Below, in pieces: positions 1-6,250 of a stretch of 15,305 nt of DNA (its first letter is position 1; the number at the start of each line of letters is the position of its first letter). The notes under the pieces are model-generated. The model was not told the DNA's origin and did no database searches. It was given only the letters and a program-made list of their open reading frames with translations. The DNA is from Lachnospiraceae bacterium UBA1201 (GTDB lineage Bacteria; Bacillota; Clostridia; Lachnospirales; Lachnospiraceae). Where the stretch lies: positions 1 through 15,305 of the forward strand of contig DBXX01000065.1 of assembly GCA_002309675.1 (NCBI GenBank). Direction: 5' to 3'. Both the position numbers and the translations under genes were made by a program.

Positions 1-959
1 CCGGTGTATTCCAGCGAGGAATTGTTTCCTTTTAAGATCGTCATGGGGTACAGATAGGAAACGCGCGAACCGAAGGAGCCGGAGACGAATTCCATCCGTC
101 CGCCTTCCTCGATCAAGGCACGTTTGCTGTTTAAGTTATACATGTTCTTCGACCAGTTTTCGATAGTCGAATAACGAAGTCGCGCGTTTTTCGCCACGAA
201 GAGTTCGACAGCTCCGGCGTGGAGGTTCGCGATGTTGTACTTCGGAGCGGAGCAACCTTCGATGAAATGAAGGTCGGCGCCTTCATCCACGATGATCAGC
301 GTATGCTCGAACTGGCCGGCACCCGGTGCGTTCAAACGGAAATAGGACTGGAGCGGGATCTCGACTTTTACGCCCTTCGGAACGTATACGAAGGAACCAC
401 CCGACCAAACCGCGCCGTGCAATGCCATGAATTTGTGATCATAAGGAGTGAGGAGTTTCATGAAATGCTCCTCGATCATGGAAGCATATTCTCCCCTCAA
501 AGCGGACTCAATGTCGGTATAGATGACGCCTTTCGACGCAACTTCTTCGCGAATGTTGTGGTATACGAGCTCGGAGTCATACTGCGCGCCTACGCCGGCC
601 AGAGACTCACGCTCTGCCTGCGGAATACCGAGTTTTTCAAAGGTTTCTTTGATTTCCGCGGGAACCTCCTCCCATTTTGCGGTCATCTTCGTGTTCGGGC
701 GGACATAAGTAACGATGTCTTCCATGTTCAGCCCGTCGAGTGAAGGACCCCAGTCCGGAAGCCCCTGCTTGTAGTAGAGATCCAGACACTTCAGGCGGAA
801 GTCATGCATCCACGCGGGATCGTTCTTCTCCTTCGAGATGGTCTCCACGATCTCAGGGGTCAGGCCTTCATCGACCTTATAATAATGTTCGTCATCGTAG
901 CCATAACGAAAGTCGTATAGGCTGCGATCAACGTCTTCAACTTGTGTTTTTTCTTTCAT
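1..959 (-). CDS. sufB: SufB, Fe-S cluster assembly scaffold subunit (C-terminus cut by window edge)
   Basis: SufB is the scaffold subunit of the cytosolic SufBCD complex, which builds iron-sulfur clusters with the ATPase SufC. The reverse strand reads an open frame of 319 codons that starts MKEKTQVEDVDRSLYDF and runs off the left edge. Full SufB proteins are usually about 470 residues, so roughly two thirds is present. Typical SufB stretches are visible: the N-terminal FRYGYDDEHYYK and WMHDFRLKCLD segments, GLPDWGPSLDGLNMEDI, YVPKGVKVEIPLQSYFR, HFIEGCSAPKY and WSKNMYNLNSKR. The start is the ATG at 959-957, with AGGA about seven bases upstream. The gene lies 33 nt downstream of sufC, so both are in one leftward operon, consistent with the sufCB order of Clostridia. 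sufD, sufS and sufU would be expected beyond the left edge, but that is inference. The identification is very secure. Confidence 0.96.
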   Translation of the reverse strand, partial: MKEKTQVEDVDRSLYDFRYGYDDEHYYKVDEGLTPEIVETISKEKNDPAWMHDFRLKCLDLYYKQGLPDWGPSLDGLNMEDIVTYVRPNTKMTAKWEEVPAEIKETFEKLGIPQAERESLAGVGAQYDSELVYHNIREEVASKGVIYTDIESALRGEYASMIEEHFMKLLTPYDHKFMALHGAVWSGGSFVYVPKGVKVEIPLQSYFRLNAPGAGQFEHTLIIVDEGADLHFIEGCSAPKYNIANLHAGAVELFVAKNARLRYSTIENWSKNMYNLNSKRALIEEGGRMEFVSGSFGSRVSYLYPMTILKGNNSSLEYT

Positions 960-992
960 AGATCGTCCTGTTCTAGCTTTCGTAAAGCGTGA

Positions 993-1736
993 TCACTTCA
1001 GATACTTCTCGAAGCCGTTTTCATTGATCTCATCGACCAGTTCACGGCCGCCGGTCGCAACGATGCGTCCATCGACCAAAACGTGGGTATAGTCTACTTG
1101 TAAGGATTCGAGGATCTTCGTGCTGTGGGTAATGATGATCATGGCACCTTCGCCGGATTCGTGGAAGTCGTGAACACCGCGGGAAACGGTGCGGACCGCA
1201 TCGATATCCAGACCGGAGTCGGTCTCATCGAGAATGGCCAGATCCGGGTTCAGCATGAGCATCTGCAGGATCTCGGCTTTCTTCTTTTCGCCGCCGGAGA
1301 AGCCAACGTTCAGGTCGCGCTCCGCATAGCTGACGTCCATGTCGAGGATGTCCATTTTCTCCATCAATTTACGACGGAAAGGGAGCAGGCGGCTCTTCTC
1401 TCCGGTCTTAACATCCACAGAGTTGCGGATGAAGTTGGAGAGGGAAATGCCCGGAACTTCGATCGGGGTCTGAAAAGACAGGAACAGGCCGCTCTTCGCG
1501 CGGTCGCAAACCTCCATATCCAAAAGGTTCTCGCCTTTGAAGGTGACGGTTCCGTCGGTAACTTCGTAGTTCGGATTCCCCATGAGGGCGTTTCCGAGGG
1601 TGGATTTTCCTGCGCCGTTCGGGCCCATGAGGACATGGGTCTCACCTTTGCGTACGGTCAAGTCGATCCCGTGGAGGATCTCATTTCCTCCGACAGAGAC
1701 CTTGAGGTTTTCGACCTTCAGGATTTCTTCTGACAT
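993..1736 (-). CDS. sufC: SufC, Fe-S cluster assembly ATPase
   Basis: SufC is the ABC-type ATPase that drives the SufBCD cluster assembly machine in the cytosol; it has no membrane segment. The 247-residue length is normal for the family. The Walker A motif is GPNGAGKST (residues 38-46, K44), the Q-loop Gln is Q89, the signature is FSGGEKKKAE (146-155; SufC typically has FSGG in place of LSGG), Walker B is LAILDE (166-171), the D-loop is SGLD, and the switch His is H204 in IIITH. The start ATG at 1736-1734 has GGAG (1748-1745) eight bases upstream, and MSEEILKVENL is a normal SufC N-terminus. It is the first gene of the leftward suf operon, with the promoter at 1871-1899 and a structured leader in between. 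Confidence 0.97.
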   Translation of the reverse strand: MSEEILKVENLKVSVGGNEILHGIDLTVRKGETHVLMGPNGAGKSTLGNALMGNPNYEVTDGTVTFKGENLLDMEVCDRAKSGLFLSFQTPIEVPGISLSNFIRNSVDVKTGEKSRLLPFRRKLMEKMDILDMDVSYAERDLNVGFSGGEKKKAEILQMLMLNPDLAILDETDSGLDIDAVRTVSRGVHDFHESGEGAMIIITHSTKILESLQVDYTHVLVDGRIVATGGRELVDEINENGFEKYLK

Positions 1737-1865
1737 ATATATAACTCCATTCTAGGGGCTATAAGCCCCGGCAAAATATTCCCGCGAAAACGCGGGAGAA
1801 ATAAACGGTTACTCGGTTTTCCCGATAGGCAAAAACGTTTGTTCATCTTTTATATGGGAAAACCG
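1737..1865 (-). promoter_or_regulatory. Structured 5' leader of the suf operon (three tandem hairpins)
   Basis: Reading the suf transcript 5' to 3', three perfect inverted repeats occur before sufC. The first pairs CGGTTTTCCC (1865-1856) with GGGAAAACCG (1823-1814) across a 32-nt loop, and its 5' arm lies at the predicted transcription start. The second is CCCGCG-TTTT-CGCGGG (1796-1781), followed by AATATTTT, which resembles a weak terminator or attenuator. The third is GGGGCT-TAT-AGCCCC (1769-1755), ending only six bases before the GGAG ribosome site. No known riboswitch is recognised. A role in tuning suf expression is inference. Confidence 0.5.
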
Positions 1866-1870
1866 TATAC

Positions 1871-1899
1871 AGTATACTAGAAGAAACGACGAAAATCAA
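1871..1899 (-). promoter_or_regulatory. Sigma-A-type promoter of the suf operon
   Basis: On the reverse strand, TTGATT (1899-1894) and TATACT (1876-1871) are separated by exactly 17 bases. Start of transcription is expected near 1865-1863, giving a leader of about 128 nt before sufC. The -10 box overlaps a palindromic element, GTATACAGTATAC (1865-1877), which could be an operator. The hexamers and spacing match the standard consensus; activity is inferred. Confidence 0.7.
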
Positions 1900-1925
1900 G
1901 CGAAATTCGACAGAATTTAAAAAAG

Positions 1926-2006
1926 AGTTAGCATAGGGTAACCGCTTTTTTGTCTTGATTTTACAATGGGAATTCGCTATAATAGTTAGCAGGTTTTTTT
2001 TAACCG
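1926..2006 (+). repeat. Direct repeat flanking the acn promoter (possible operator pair)
   Basis: AGTTAGCA occurs at 1926-1933 and again at 1984-1991, 58 bp apart. Both copies are followed by GG and then by TAACCG (ending at 1944 and 2006). One copy lies upstream of the -35 box; the other begins directly after the -10 box and covers the predicted start of transcription. The placement suits binding of a regulator, but the repeat is short and chance is possible. Confidence 0.3.
1955..1983 (+). promoter_or_regulatory. Sigma-A-type promoter of the aconitase/DAHP synthase unit
   Basis: TTGATT (1955-1960) and a consensus TATAAT (1978-1983) are separated by 17 bases. Transcription should begin near 1990, giving a leader of about 70 nt before the aconitase-family start at 2062. 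This promoter lies back to back with the suf promoter, with about 55 bp between their -35 boxes. Both use the same -35 hexamer. Confidence 0.75.
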
Positions 2007-2061
2007 ATGAAGGAAGTACCTTTCCTGACATATTCATTGTATATAAATTAAGGAGATTATT

Positions 2062-4350
2062 ATGATCAAGTTGTATGACGGCGGCGCATATCTGGTGAAT
2101 GGAAACACGCTGGTAGCAGACGACGCAGAAGCAAACCTGAAACTGCAGTCGCTCACGGGAAAAGAGATCGATAAGGAGGCGGCACGTAAGGAGACCATGG
2201 CATATGGCATCCTGCAGGCCCATAATACATCCGGCGATCCGAAGAAACTGAAGGTTCGCTTTGATGCATTGACCTCTCATGATATCACGTTCGTGGGTAT
2301 CATTCAGACGGCGCGTGCCAGCGGCCTGGAGAAGTTCCCGGTTCCCTATGTGCTCACCAACTGCCACAACAGCCTCTGCGCGGTCGGCGGTACGATCAAC
2401 GAGGATGACCATATGTTCGGTCTGTCCTGTGCGAAGCGTTACGGCGGAGTTTATGTTCCGCCTCATCAGGCAGTCATTCACCAGTTTGCACGTGAGATGC
2501 TGGCTGGCTGCGGTAAGATGGTCCTCGGCTCGGACAGCCACACCCGTTACGGTGCTCTGGGTACCATGGCGGTCGGCGAAGGCGGTCCCGAGATCGTTAA
2601 ACAACTTTTGAATAAGACATACGATATCAACCTTCCGGGCGTAGTTGCTGTCTACCTGACCGGTAAGCTTCAGCCCGGCGTAGGCCCGCAGGACGTGGCT
2701 CTGGCCATCATCGGCGAGGTCTTCGCAAACGGTTATGTAAATAATAAAGTTATGGAGTTCGTAGGCCCCGGCGTTTCAAACCTGAGTGTGGATACACGTA
2801 TCGGCATCGACGTTATGACGACCGAGACCACCTGTTTGTCTTCCATCTGGCGCACCGACGATCAGGTGAAGGATTGGCTGACCTTGCACGGCCGCGCCGA
2901 TGCATACAAAGAGCTCGATCCGGGCGCGGTTGCTTACTACGACGGCGTGGTTTGCGTAGACCTTTCGACGATCAAGCCTATGATCGCGATGCCGTTTCAT
3001 CCCAGCAACACCTACACCATCGACGAGGTCAATGCGAACCTTTCCGACATCCTTTCCGAGGTCGAGAAGAAAGCGAAAGTCAGCCTCGGAGACAAGGTTC
3101 CTTATTCCTTGCATGATAAGATCCGCAACGGACGCCTCTACGTGGAGCAGGGCGTTATCGCTGGTTGCGCCGGCGGTGGCTTCGAGAACCTCTGCGACGT
3201 AGCGGACATGCTGGATGGCCAGAGCATCGGAGCAGATGTTTTCTCGCTCTCCGTATACCCGGCTTCCCAGCCGATCTTCCTGGAGCTGATCAAAAACGGC
3301 GCTGCCGCAAAGCTGATGGCGACAGGCGCAACGCTTCGTACCGCATTCTGCGGACCTTGCTTCGGTGCAGGCGACGTTCCGGCAAATAACGGCCTGTCCA
3401 TCCGTCATTCGACACGTAACTTCCCGAACCGTGAGGGTTCGAAGGTCACCGCAGGCCAGATCGCATCCGTTGCACTAATGGATGCACGTTCTATCGCAGC
3501 GACCGCGCTGAATAAGGGTTACCTGACCCCGGCGACGGACATCGATGTGAACTACACAAAACCCAAGTATTTCTTCGATAAGACCATCTACGAGAACCGT
3601 GTATACAACGGTTTCGGTAAGGCAGATCCTTCGGTTCCGATCACCTTCGGCCCGAACATCAAGGACTGGCCTTCCATGGTCGCATTGACCGATAATTTAG
3701 TACTCAAGGTCGTTTCCGAGATCCACGATCCGGTAACCACTACGGACGAGCTCATCCCTTCGGGTGAGACATCCTCTTACCGTTCCAACCCTCTGGGTCT
3801 GGCCGAGTTCACACTCTCCAGAAAGGATCCTGCTTATGTCGGAAAGGCTAAAGCAGTTCGCGCGGACGAAGAGAAGCGCAGAGCAGATGGTTCCTTAAAC
3901 GGTGTGAGCGCTGAGGCAGCCGCAGCGATCGAGACGATCCGGGCGCAGTTCCCGAACATTTCCGCAGAGAACACCGGTATCGGAAGCACGATCTATGCTG
4001 TGAAGCCGGGCGACGGTTCCGCACGTGAGCAGGCAGCTTCCTGCCAGAAGGTGCTCGGCGGCTGGGCGAACATCGCGAAGGGCTACGCTACGAAGCGTTA
4101 CCGTTCGAATCTGATCAACTGGGGCATGCTGCCCTTCACCTATCCGGACGAGGCACTTCCGTTTGCAAACGGAGACTACCTCTTCGTTCCGAATGTACGC
4201 CAGGCGATCGCAGAGAAGGCGACCGAGATTCCGGCTTATGTTGTAAAAGATGGAGCATTGACCGCGTTCACCTTGAACATGGGTGAGCTGACCGACGATG
4301 AGAGAAAGATCATCCTCGACGGCTGTCTGATCAACTTTTATCGCGAATAA
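2062..4350 (+). CDS. Aconitase-family hydratase (probable aconitate hydratase)
   Basis: A 762-residue cytosolic enzyme of the aconitase superfamily, which isomerises citrate to isocitrate or dehydrates related acids using a [4Fe-4S] cluster. Three putative cluster-ligand cysteines are present with aconitase-like spacing: C369 in GVIAGC, and C430 and C433 in FCGPC. Substrate-site motifs include LGSDSHTRYGALG, STRNFPNREG (compare the RNFTGR-type arginine loop) and GSAREQAA in the C-terminal swivel domain (compare GSSREHAA). Several segments differ from classical AcnA and AcnB, for example TNCHNSLCAVGG where an NPCDHN-type site would be expected. This suggests the Firmicute hydratase subgroup, so the exact substrate is uncertain. 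The start is the ATG at 2062 with AGGAG at 2051-2055. It is divergent from suf, whose product would supply its cluster, and lies 58 nt upstream of DAHP synthase. A tandem duplication lies on its stop codon. Confidence 0.9.
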   Translation: MIKLYDGGAYLVNGNTLVADDAEANLKLQSLTGKEIDKEAARKETMAYGILQAHNTSGDPKKLKVRFDALTSHDITFVGIIQTARASGLEKFPVPYVLTNCHNSLCAVGGTINEDDHMFGLSCAKRYGGVYVPPHQAVIHQFAREMLAGCGKMVLGSDSHTRYGALGTMAVGEGGPEIVKQLLNKTYDINLPGVVAVYLTGKLQPGVGPQDVALAIIGEVFANGYVNNKVMEFVGPGVSNLSVDTRIGIDVMTTETTCLSSIWRTDDQVKDWLTLHGRADAYKELDPGAVAYYDGVVCVDLSTIKPMIAMPFHPSNTYTIDEVNANLSDILSEVEKKAKVSLGDKVPYSLHDKIRNGRLYVEQGVIAGCAGGGFENLCDVADMLDGQSIGADVFSLSVYPASQPIFLELIKNGAAAKLMATGATLRTAFCGPCFGAGDVPANNGLSIRHSTRNFPNREGSKVTAGQIASVALMDARSIAATALNKGYLTPATDIDVNYTKPKYFFDKTIYENRVYNGFGKADPSVPITFGPNIKDWPSMVALTDNLVLKVVSEIHDPVTTTDELIPSGETSSYRSNPLGLAEFTLSRKDPAYVGKAKAVRADEEKRRADGSLNGVSAEAAAAIETIRAQFPNISAENTGIGSTIYAVKPGDGSAREQAASCQKVLGGWANIAKGYATKRYRSNLINWGMLPFTYPDEALPFANGDYLFVPNVRQAIAEKATEIPAYVVKDGALTAFTLNMGELTDDERKIILDGCLINFYRE

Positions 4351-4370
4351 TCAACTTTTATTGCGAATAA
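4331..4370. repeat. 20-bp tandem duplication across the aconitase stop codon
   Basis: Two adjacent 20-bp units (4331-4350 and 4351-4370) are identical except at one position (C at 4342, T at 4362). The first unit holds the last codons and the TAA stop of the aconitase-family gene; the second repeats that end, including a TAA, just after the stop. This looks like a recent local duplication that leaves the protein unchanged. Confidence 0.85.
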
Positions 4371-4408
4371 GAGAACAGTCTTGACATAGTTGTATTGAGG
4401 AGGCTATT

Positions 4409-5437
4409 ATGAATTTAGTGTTTAAGCGAAAACTGCCCATTCCGAAAGAGATAAAGGAGCAGTATCCGCTTTCGGATGAATTAGCAGCCGTGAAGGCGGC
4501 GCGCGATGAAGAGATCCGTAAGGTATTTACCGGTGAAGACGACCGTTTCGTCGTGATCATCGGACCTTGTTCTGCGGACAATGAAGACGCGCTCAACGAT
4601 TATCTGCAGCGACTGGCGCGCGTACAGGAGAAGGTGAAAGATCGCCTGATCCTGATCCCGCGTATTTATACGAATAAACCCAGAACCACCGGCGAGGGCT
4701 ATAAGGGCGTTCTGCATCAGCCAGATCCGTCGAAGGCTCCGGACATCCTGCAGGGCCTGATCGCGATCCGTAAAATGCACATGCGTGCGATCGCGGACAC
4801 GGGGCTTTCATCTGCGGATGAGATGCTCTATCCCGAGAACTACCGGTATTTGAACGACCTGTTGTCGTATGTCGCGGTCGGCGCGCGTTCCGTTGAGGAT
4901 CAGCATCACCGCATGACCGCCAGCGGCATGGACGTTCCGGTCGGCATGAAGAACCCTACCAGCGGCGACCTTTCGGTCATGATGAATTCTGTGGTCGCAG
5001 CACAGGCGGGGCATAGCTTCATTTACCGCGGATGGGACGTGGAGTCAACGGGAAACCCGCTGGCGCATACGATCTTACGCGGTGCGGTAAATAAACTGGG
5101 CCAGACGAGCCCGAACTATCACTACGAAGACCTGCGCTTCCTGTATGAACTCTACCAGAAGCGTGACTACAAGAACCCGGCCTGCGTCGTGGACACGAAC
5201 CACGCGAATTCCGGGAAGCAGTTTAAGGAGCAGATCCGCATCGCGAAGGAAGTTCTGCATAGCCGCAAGCATTCAACCGACATCCATGGTCTGGTGAAGG
5301 GCCTGATGATCGAGAGCTATCTCGAGGAGGGTTGCCAGAAGGTCGGCGAGGGCGTATACGGAAAGTCCATCACGGATCCGTGCCTGGGCTGGGAGGACAG
5401 CGAGAATTTGATCTATACCATCGCAGAGATGTGCTAA
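4409..5437 (+). CDS. 3-deoxy-7-phosphoheptulonate (DAHP) synthase, type I-alpha
   Basis: DAHP synthase joins phosphoenolpyruvate and erythrose 4-phosphate in the first committed step of the shikimate pathway, in the cytosol. The 342-residue protein matches the AroF/AroG/AroH class in length and motifs: IGPCSADN, the PRTTGEGYKG substrate region (E. coli enzymes have PRTTVGWKG), GARSVEDQHHR, KNPTSG, DTNHANSGKQ and MIESYLEEG. The metal-ligand residues expected from AroG align as C54, H265, E302 and D323. The start is the ATG at 4409, with a strong GAGGAGG (4397-4403) five bases upstream. No promoter or terminator is evident in the 58-nt gap after the aconitase-family gene, so co-transcription is likely. 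Feedback specificity (Phe, Tyr or Trp) cannot be read from the sequence, so no symbol is given. Confidence 0.95.
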   Translation: MNLVFKRKLPIPKEIKEQYPLSDELAAVKAARDEEIRKVFTGEDDRFVVIIGPCSADNEDALNDYLQRLARVQEKVKDRLILIPRIYTNKPRTTGEGYKGVLHQPDPSKAPDILQGLIAIRKMHMRAIADTGLSSADEMLYPENYRYLNDLLSYVAVGARSVEDQHHRMTASGMDVPVGMKNPTSGDLSVMMNSVVAAQAGHSFIYRGWDVESTGNPLAHTILRGAVNKLGQTSPNYHYEDLRFLYELYQKRDYKNPACVVDTNHANSGKQFKEQIRIAKEVLHSRKHSTDIHGLVKGLMIESYLEEGCQKVGEGVYGKSITDPCLGWEDSENLIYTIAEMC

Positions 5438-5479
5438 AGGGAGGCCGTCTTTGCGAATGGACAGTGAAAGGAAGCAGAT

Positions 5480-5935
5480 ATGAAACACAGAAGATTTATC
5501 GGTTTATGTTTGATCCTCCTGGTTTGCGCCTGCGTTTACGGTTGCGGAAACGATGATAAGAAGGAGACGACCGTCTCGACTAAGGATGCGATCTCGTTCG
5601 ATGACGTGATTATTGTAAATGCCCATAAAAAGTGCATGGCGTTGCTTTCCGAAGAAGAGTTTTTCGCCGACGTACCGGGAAATACCGTGAAGGTTTGTGT
5701 TGCCGGAAACGGAGAGATCACGGTTGAAGGAATGGGCTCAAAGAGTTCGAAATTCCTGCAGCTTTTGAGGACATATGTCTACGGTTCGGATACGCCGACG
5801 TATCAATTCGCTTCTGAGGTATATCGAAAGGGAGAACCCACGATTTTGGAGTTTACGTTCAATTTCATGCTTTATAGCTGGTCATCCAACATCTACAACT
5901 CGAATGAAGGCTCCAGGTATTATCGGGCGCGGTAA
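5480..5935 (+). CDS. Small putative lipoprotein of unknown function
   Basis: The 151-residue product has a lipoprotein-like signal: basic MKHRR, a hydrophobic core to about residue 18, then VYGC with C22 as the candidate lipidated cysteine. Tyr at the -2 position is atypical, so the lipobox is not perfect. After C22 comes a short charged linker (GNDDKKETT) and a region of about 120 residues with no family I recognise, rich in aromatic residues near its end (MLYSWSSNIYNSN). The ATG at 5480 has AAGGA at 5468-5472. It lies 42 nt after DAHP synthase and is probably the last gene of that unit. A hairpin spans its stop codon. Membrane anchoring on the outer face is inferred; no function is proposed. 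Confidence 0.75.
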   Translation: MKHRRFIGLCLILLVCACVYGCGNDDKKETTVSTKDAISFDDVIIVNAHKKCMALLSEEEFFADVPGNTVKVCVAGNGEITVEGMGSKSSKFLQLLRTYVYGSDTPTYQFASEVYRKGEPTILEFTFNFMLYSWSSNIYNSNEGSRYYRAR

Positions 5936-5945
5936 TATCGCCCGA
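5923..5945 (+). other. Hairpin spanning the lipoprotein stop codon
   Basis: TCGGGCG (5923-5929) pairs with CGCCCGA (5939-5945) as a perfect 7-bp stem around a 9-nt loop that contains the TAA stop. No T-run follows (AAGATAAAAG), so it is not a standard intrinsic terminator. It may protect or mark the 3' end of the upstream transcript. Confidence 0.5.
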
Positions 5946-5950
5946 AAGAT

Positions 5951-6235
5951 AAAAGATCACACAAACGGCTGGCCCGGATAGGGGCCGGCGGTATTGTGAT
6001 CCTATAGAAGATCAAAAGAAAGGAGGTCACAAGGCCATCGAAGATGGCAGGAACAGGACAGATCGTTTACGCTCCGTGTGCAGGAAGGACAGATTTAGGG
6101 GATGAAGAGGGCGAAACGGTTGGATCCATGACGAGATCCGTGAGTTCAATGAGCAGGTTAGGGGAAAGGCCTGGCTTTTGTGAAATCGGATCCTACGTAG
6201 AAAAAATGGTTTAGTACATCAAAAATGTGTAAATT
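5951..6235 (+). ncRNA. Candidate structured RNA or leader upstream of the Ig-protein operon
   Basis: About 300 nt separate the lipoprotein from the first Ig-repeat protein, with no convincing protein gene. The stretch holds several potential helices. A long one at 5955-6001 has GATCACA/TGTGATC as a 7-bp outer stem and GCTGGCCC/GGGCCGGC (one G-U) as an inner stem. GCCATC-GAA-GATGGC forms a perfect hairpin at 6034-6048. GATCCG (6135-6140) can pair with CGGATC (6187-6192), enclosing an AGCAGG/CCTGGCT stem that is followed by TTTT. An AGGAGG at 6021-6026 has no well-placed start codon. I cannot match it to c-di-GMP, TPP, FMN, cobalamin or glycine riboswitch signatures. Clostridial families of about 200 nt such as the raiA motif remain to be tested. 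No clear promoter was found within it, so it is either a leader read from upstream or an RNA with an unrecognised promoter. Confidence 0.35.
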
Positions 6236-6250
6236 CTGGAGGGAAAACTC

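Noticed and set aside
219..743. Forward frame of 174 codons at the left edge
   Set aside because: It is the antisense shadow of sufB, whose reverse-strand translation matches the family along its length.
1843..2604. Reverse-strand frame of 253 codons opposite the aconitase start
   Set aside because: It overlaps the conserved aconitase N-terminus and both promoters; it has no ribosome site and no family resemblance.
4381..4410. TTGACA at 4381-4386 with TATTAT 18 bases on, looking like a promoter for DAHP synthase
   Set aside because: The -10 box overlaps the ATG start codon, so a transcript would begin inside the gene and lack its strong ribosome site.
5955..6001. Long stem as a terminator for the lipoprotein transcript
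   Set aside because: No T-run follows the stem (CTATAGAAG), so it does not fit an intrinsic terminator; kept as part of the candidate structured RNA.
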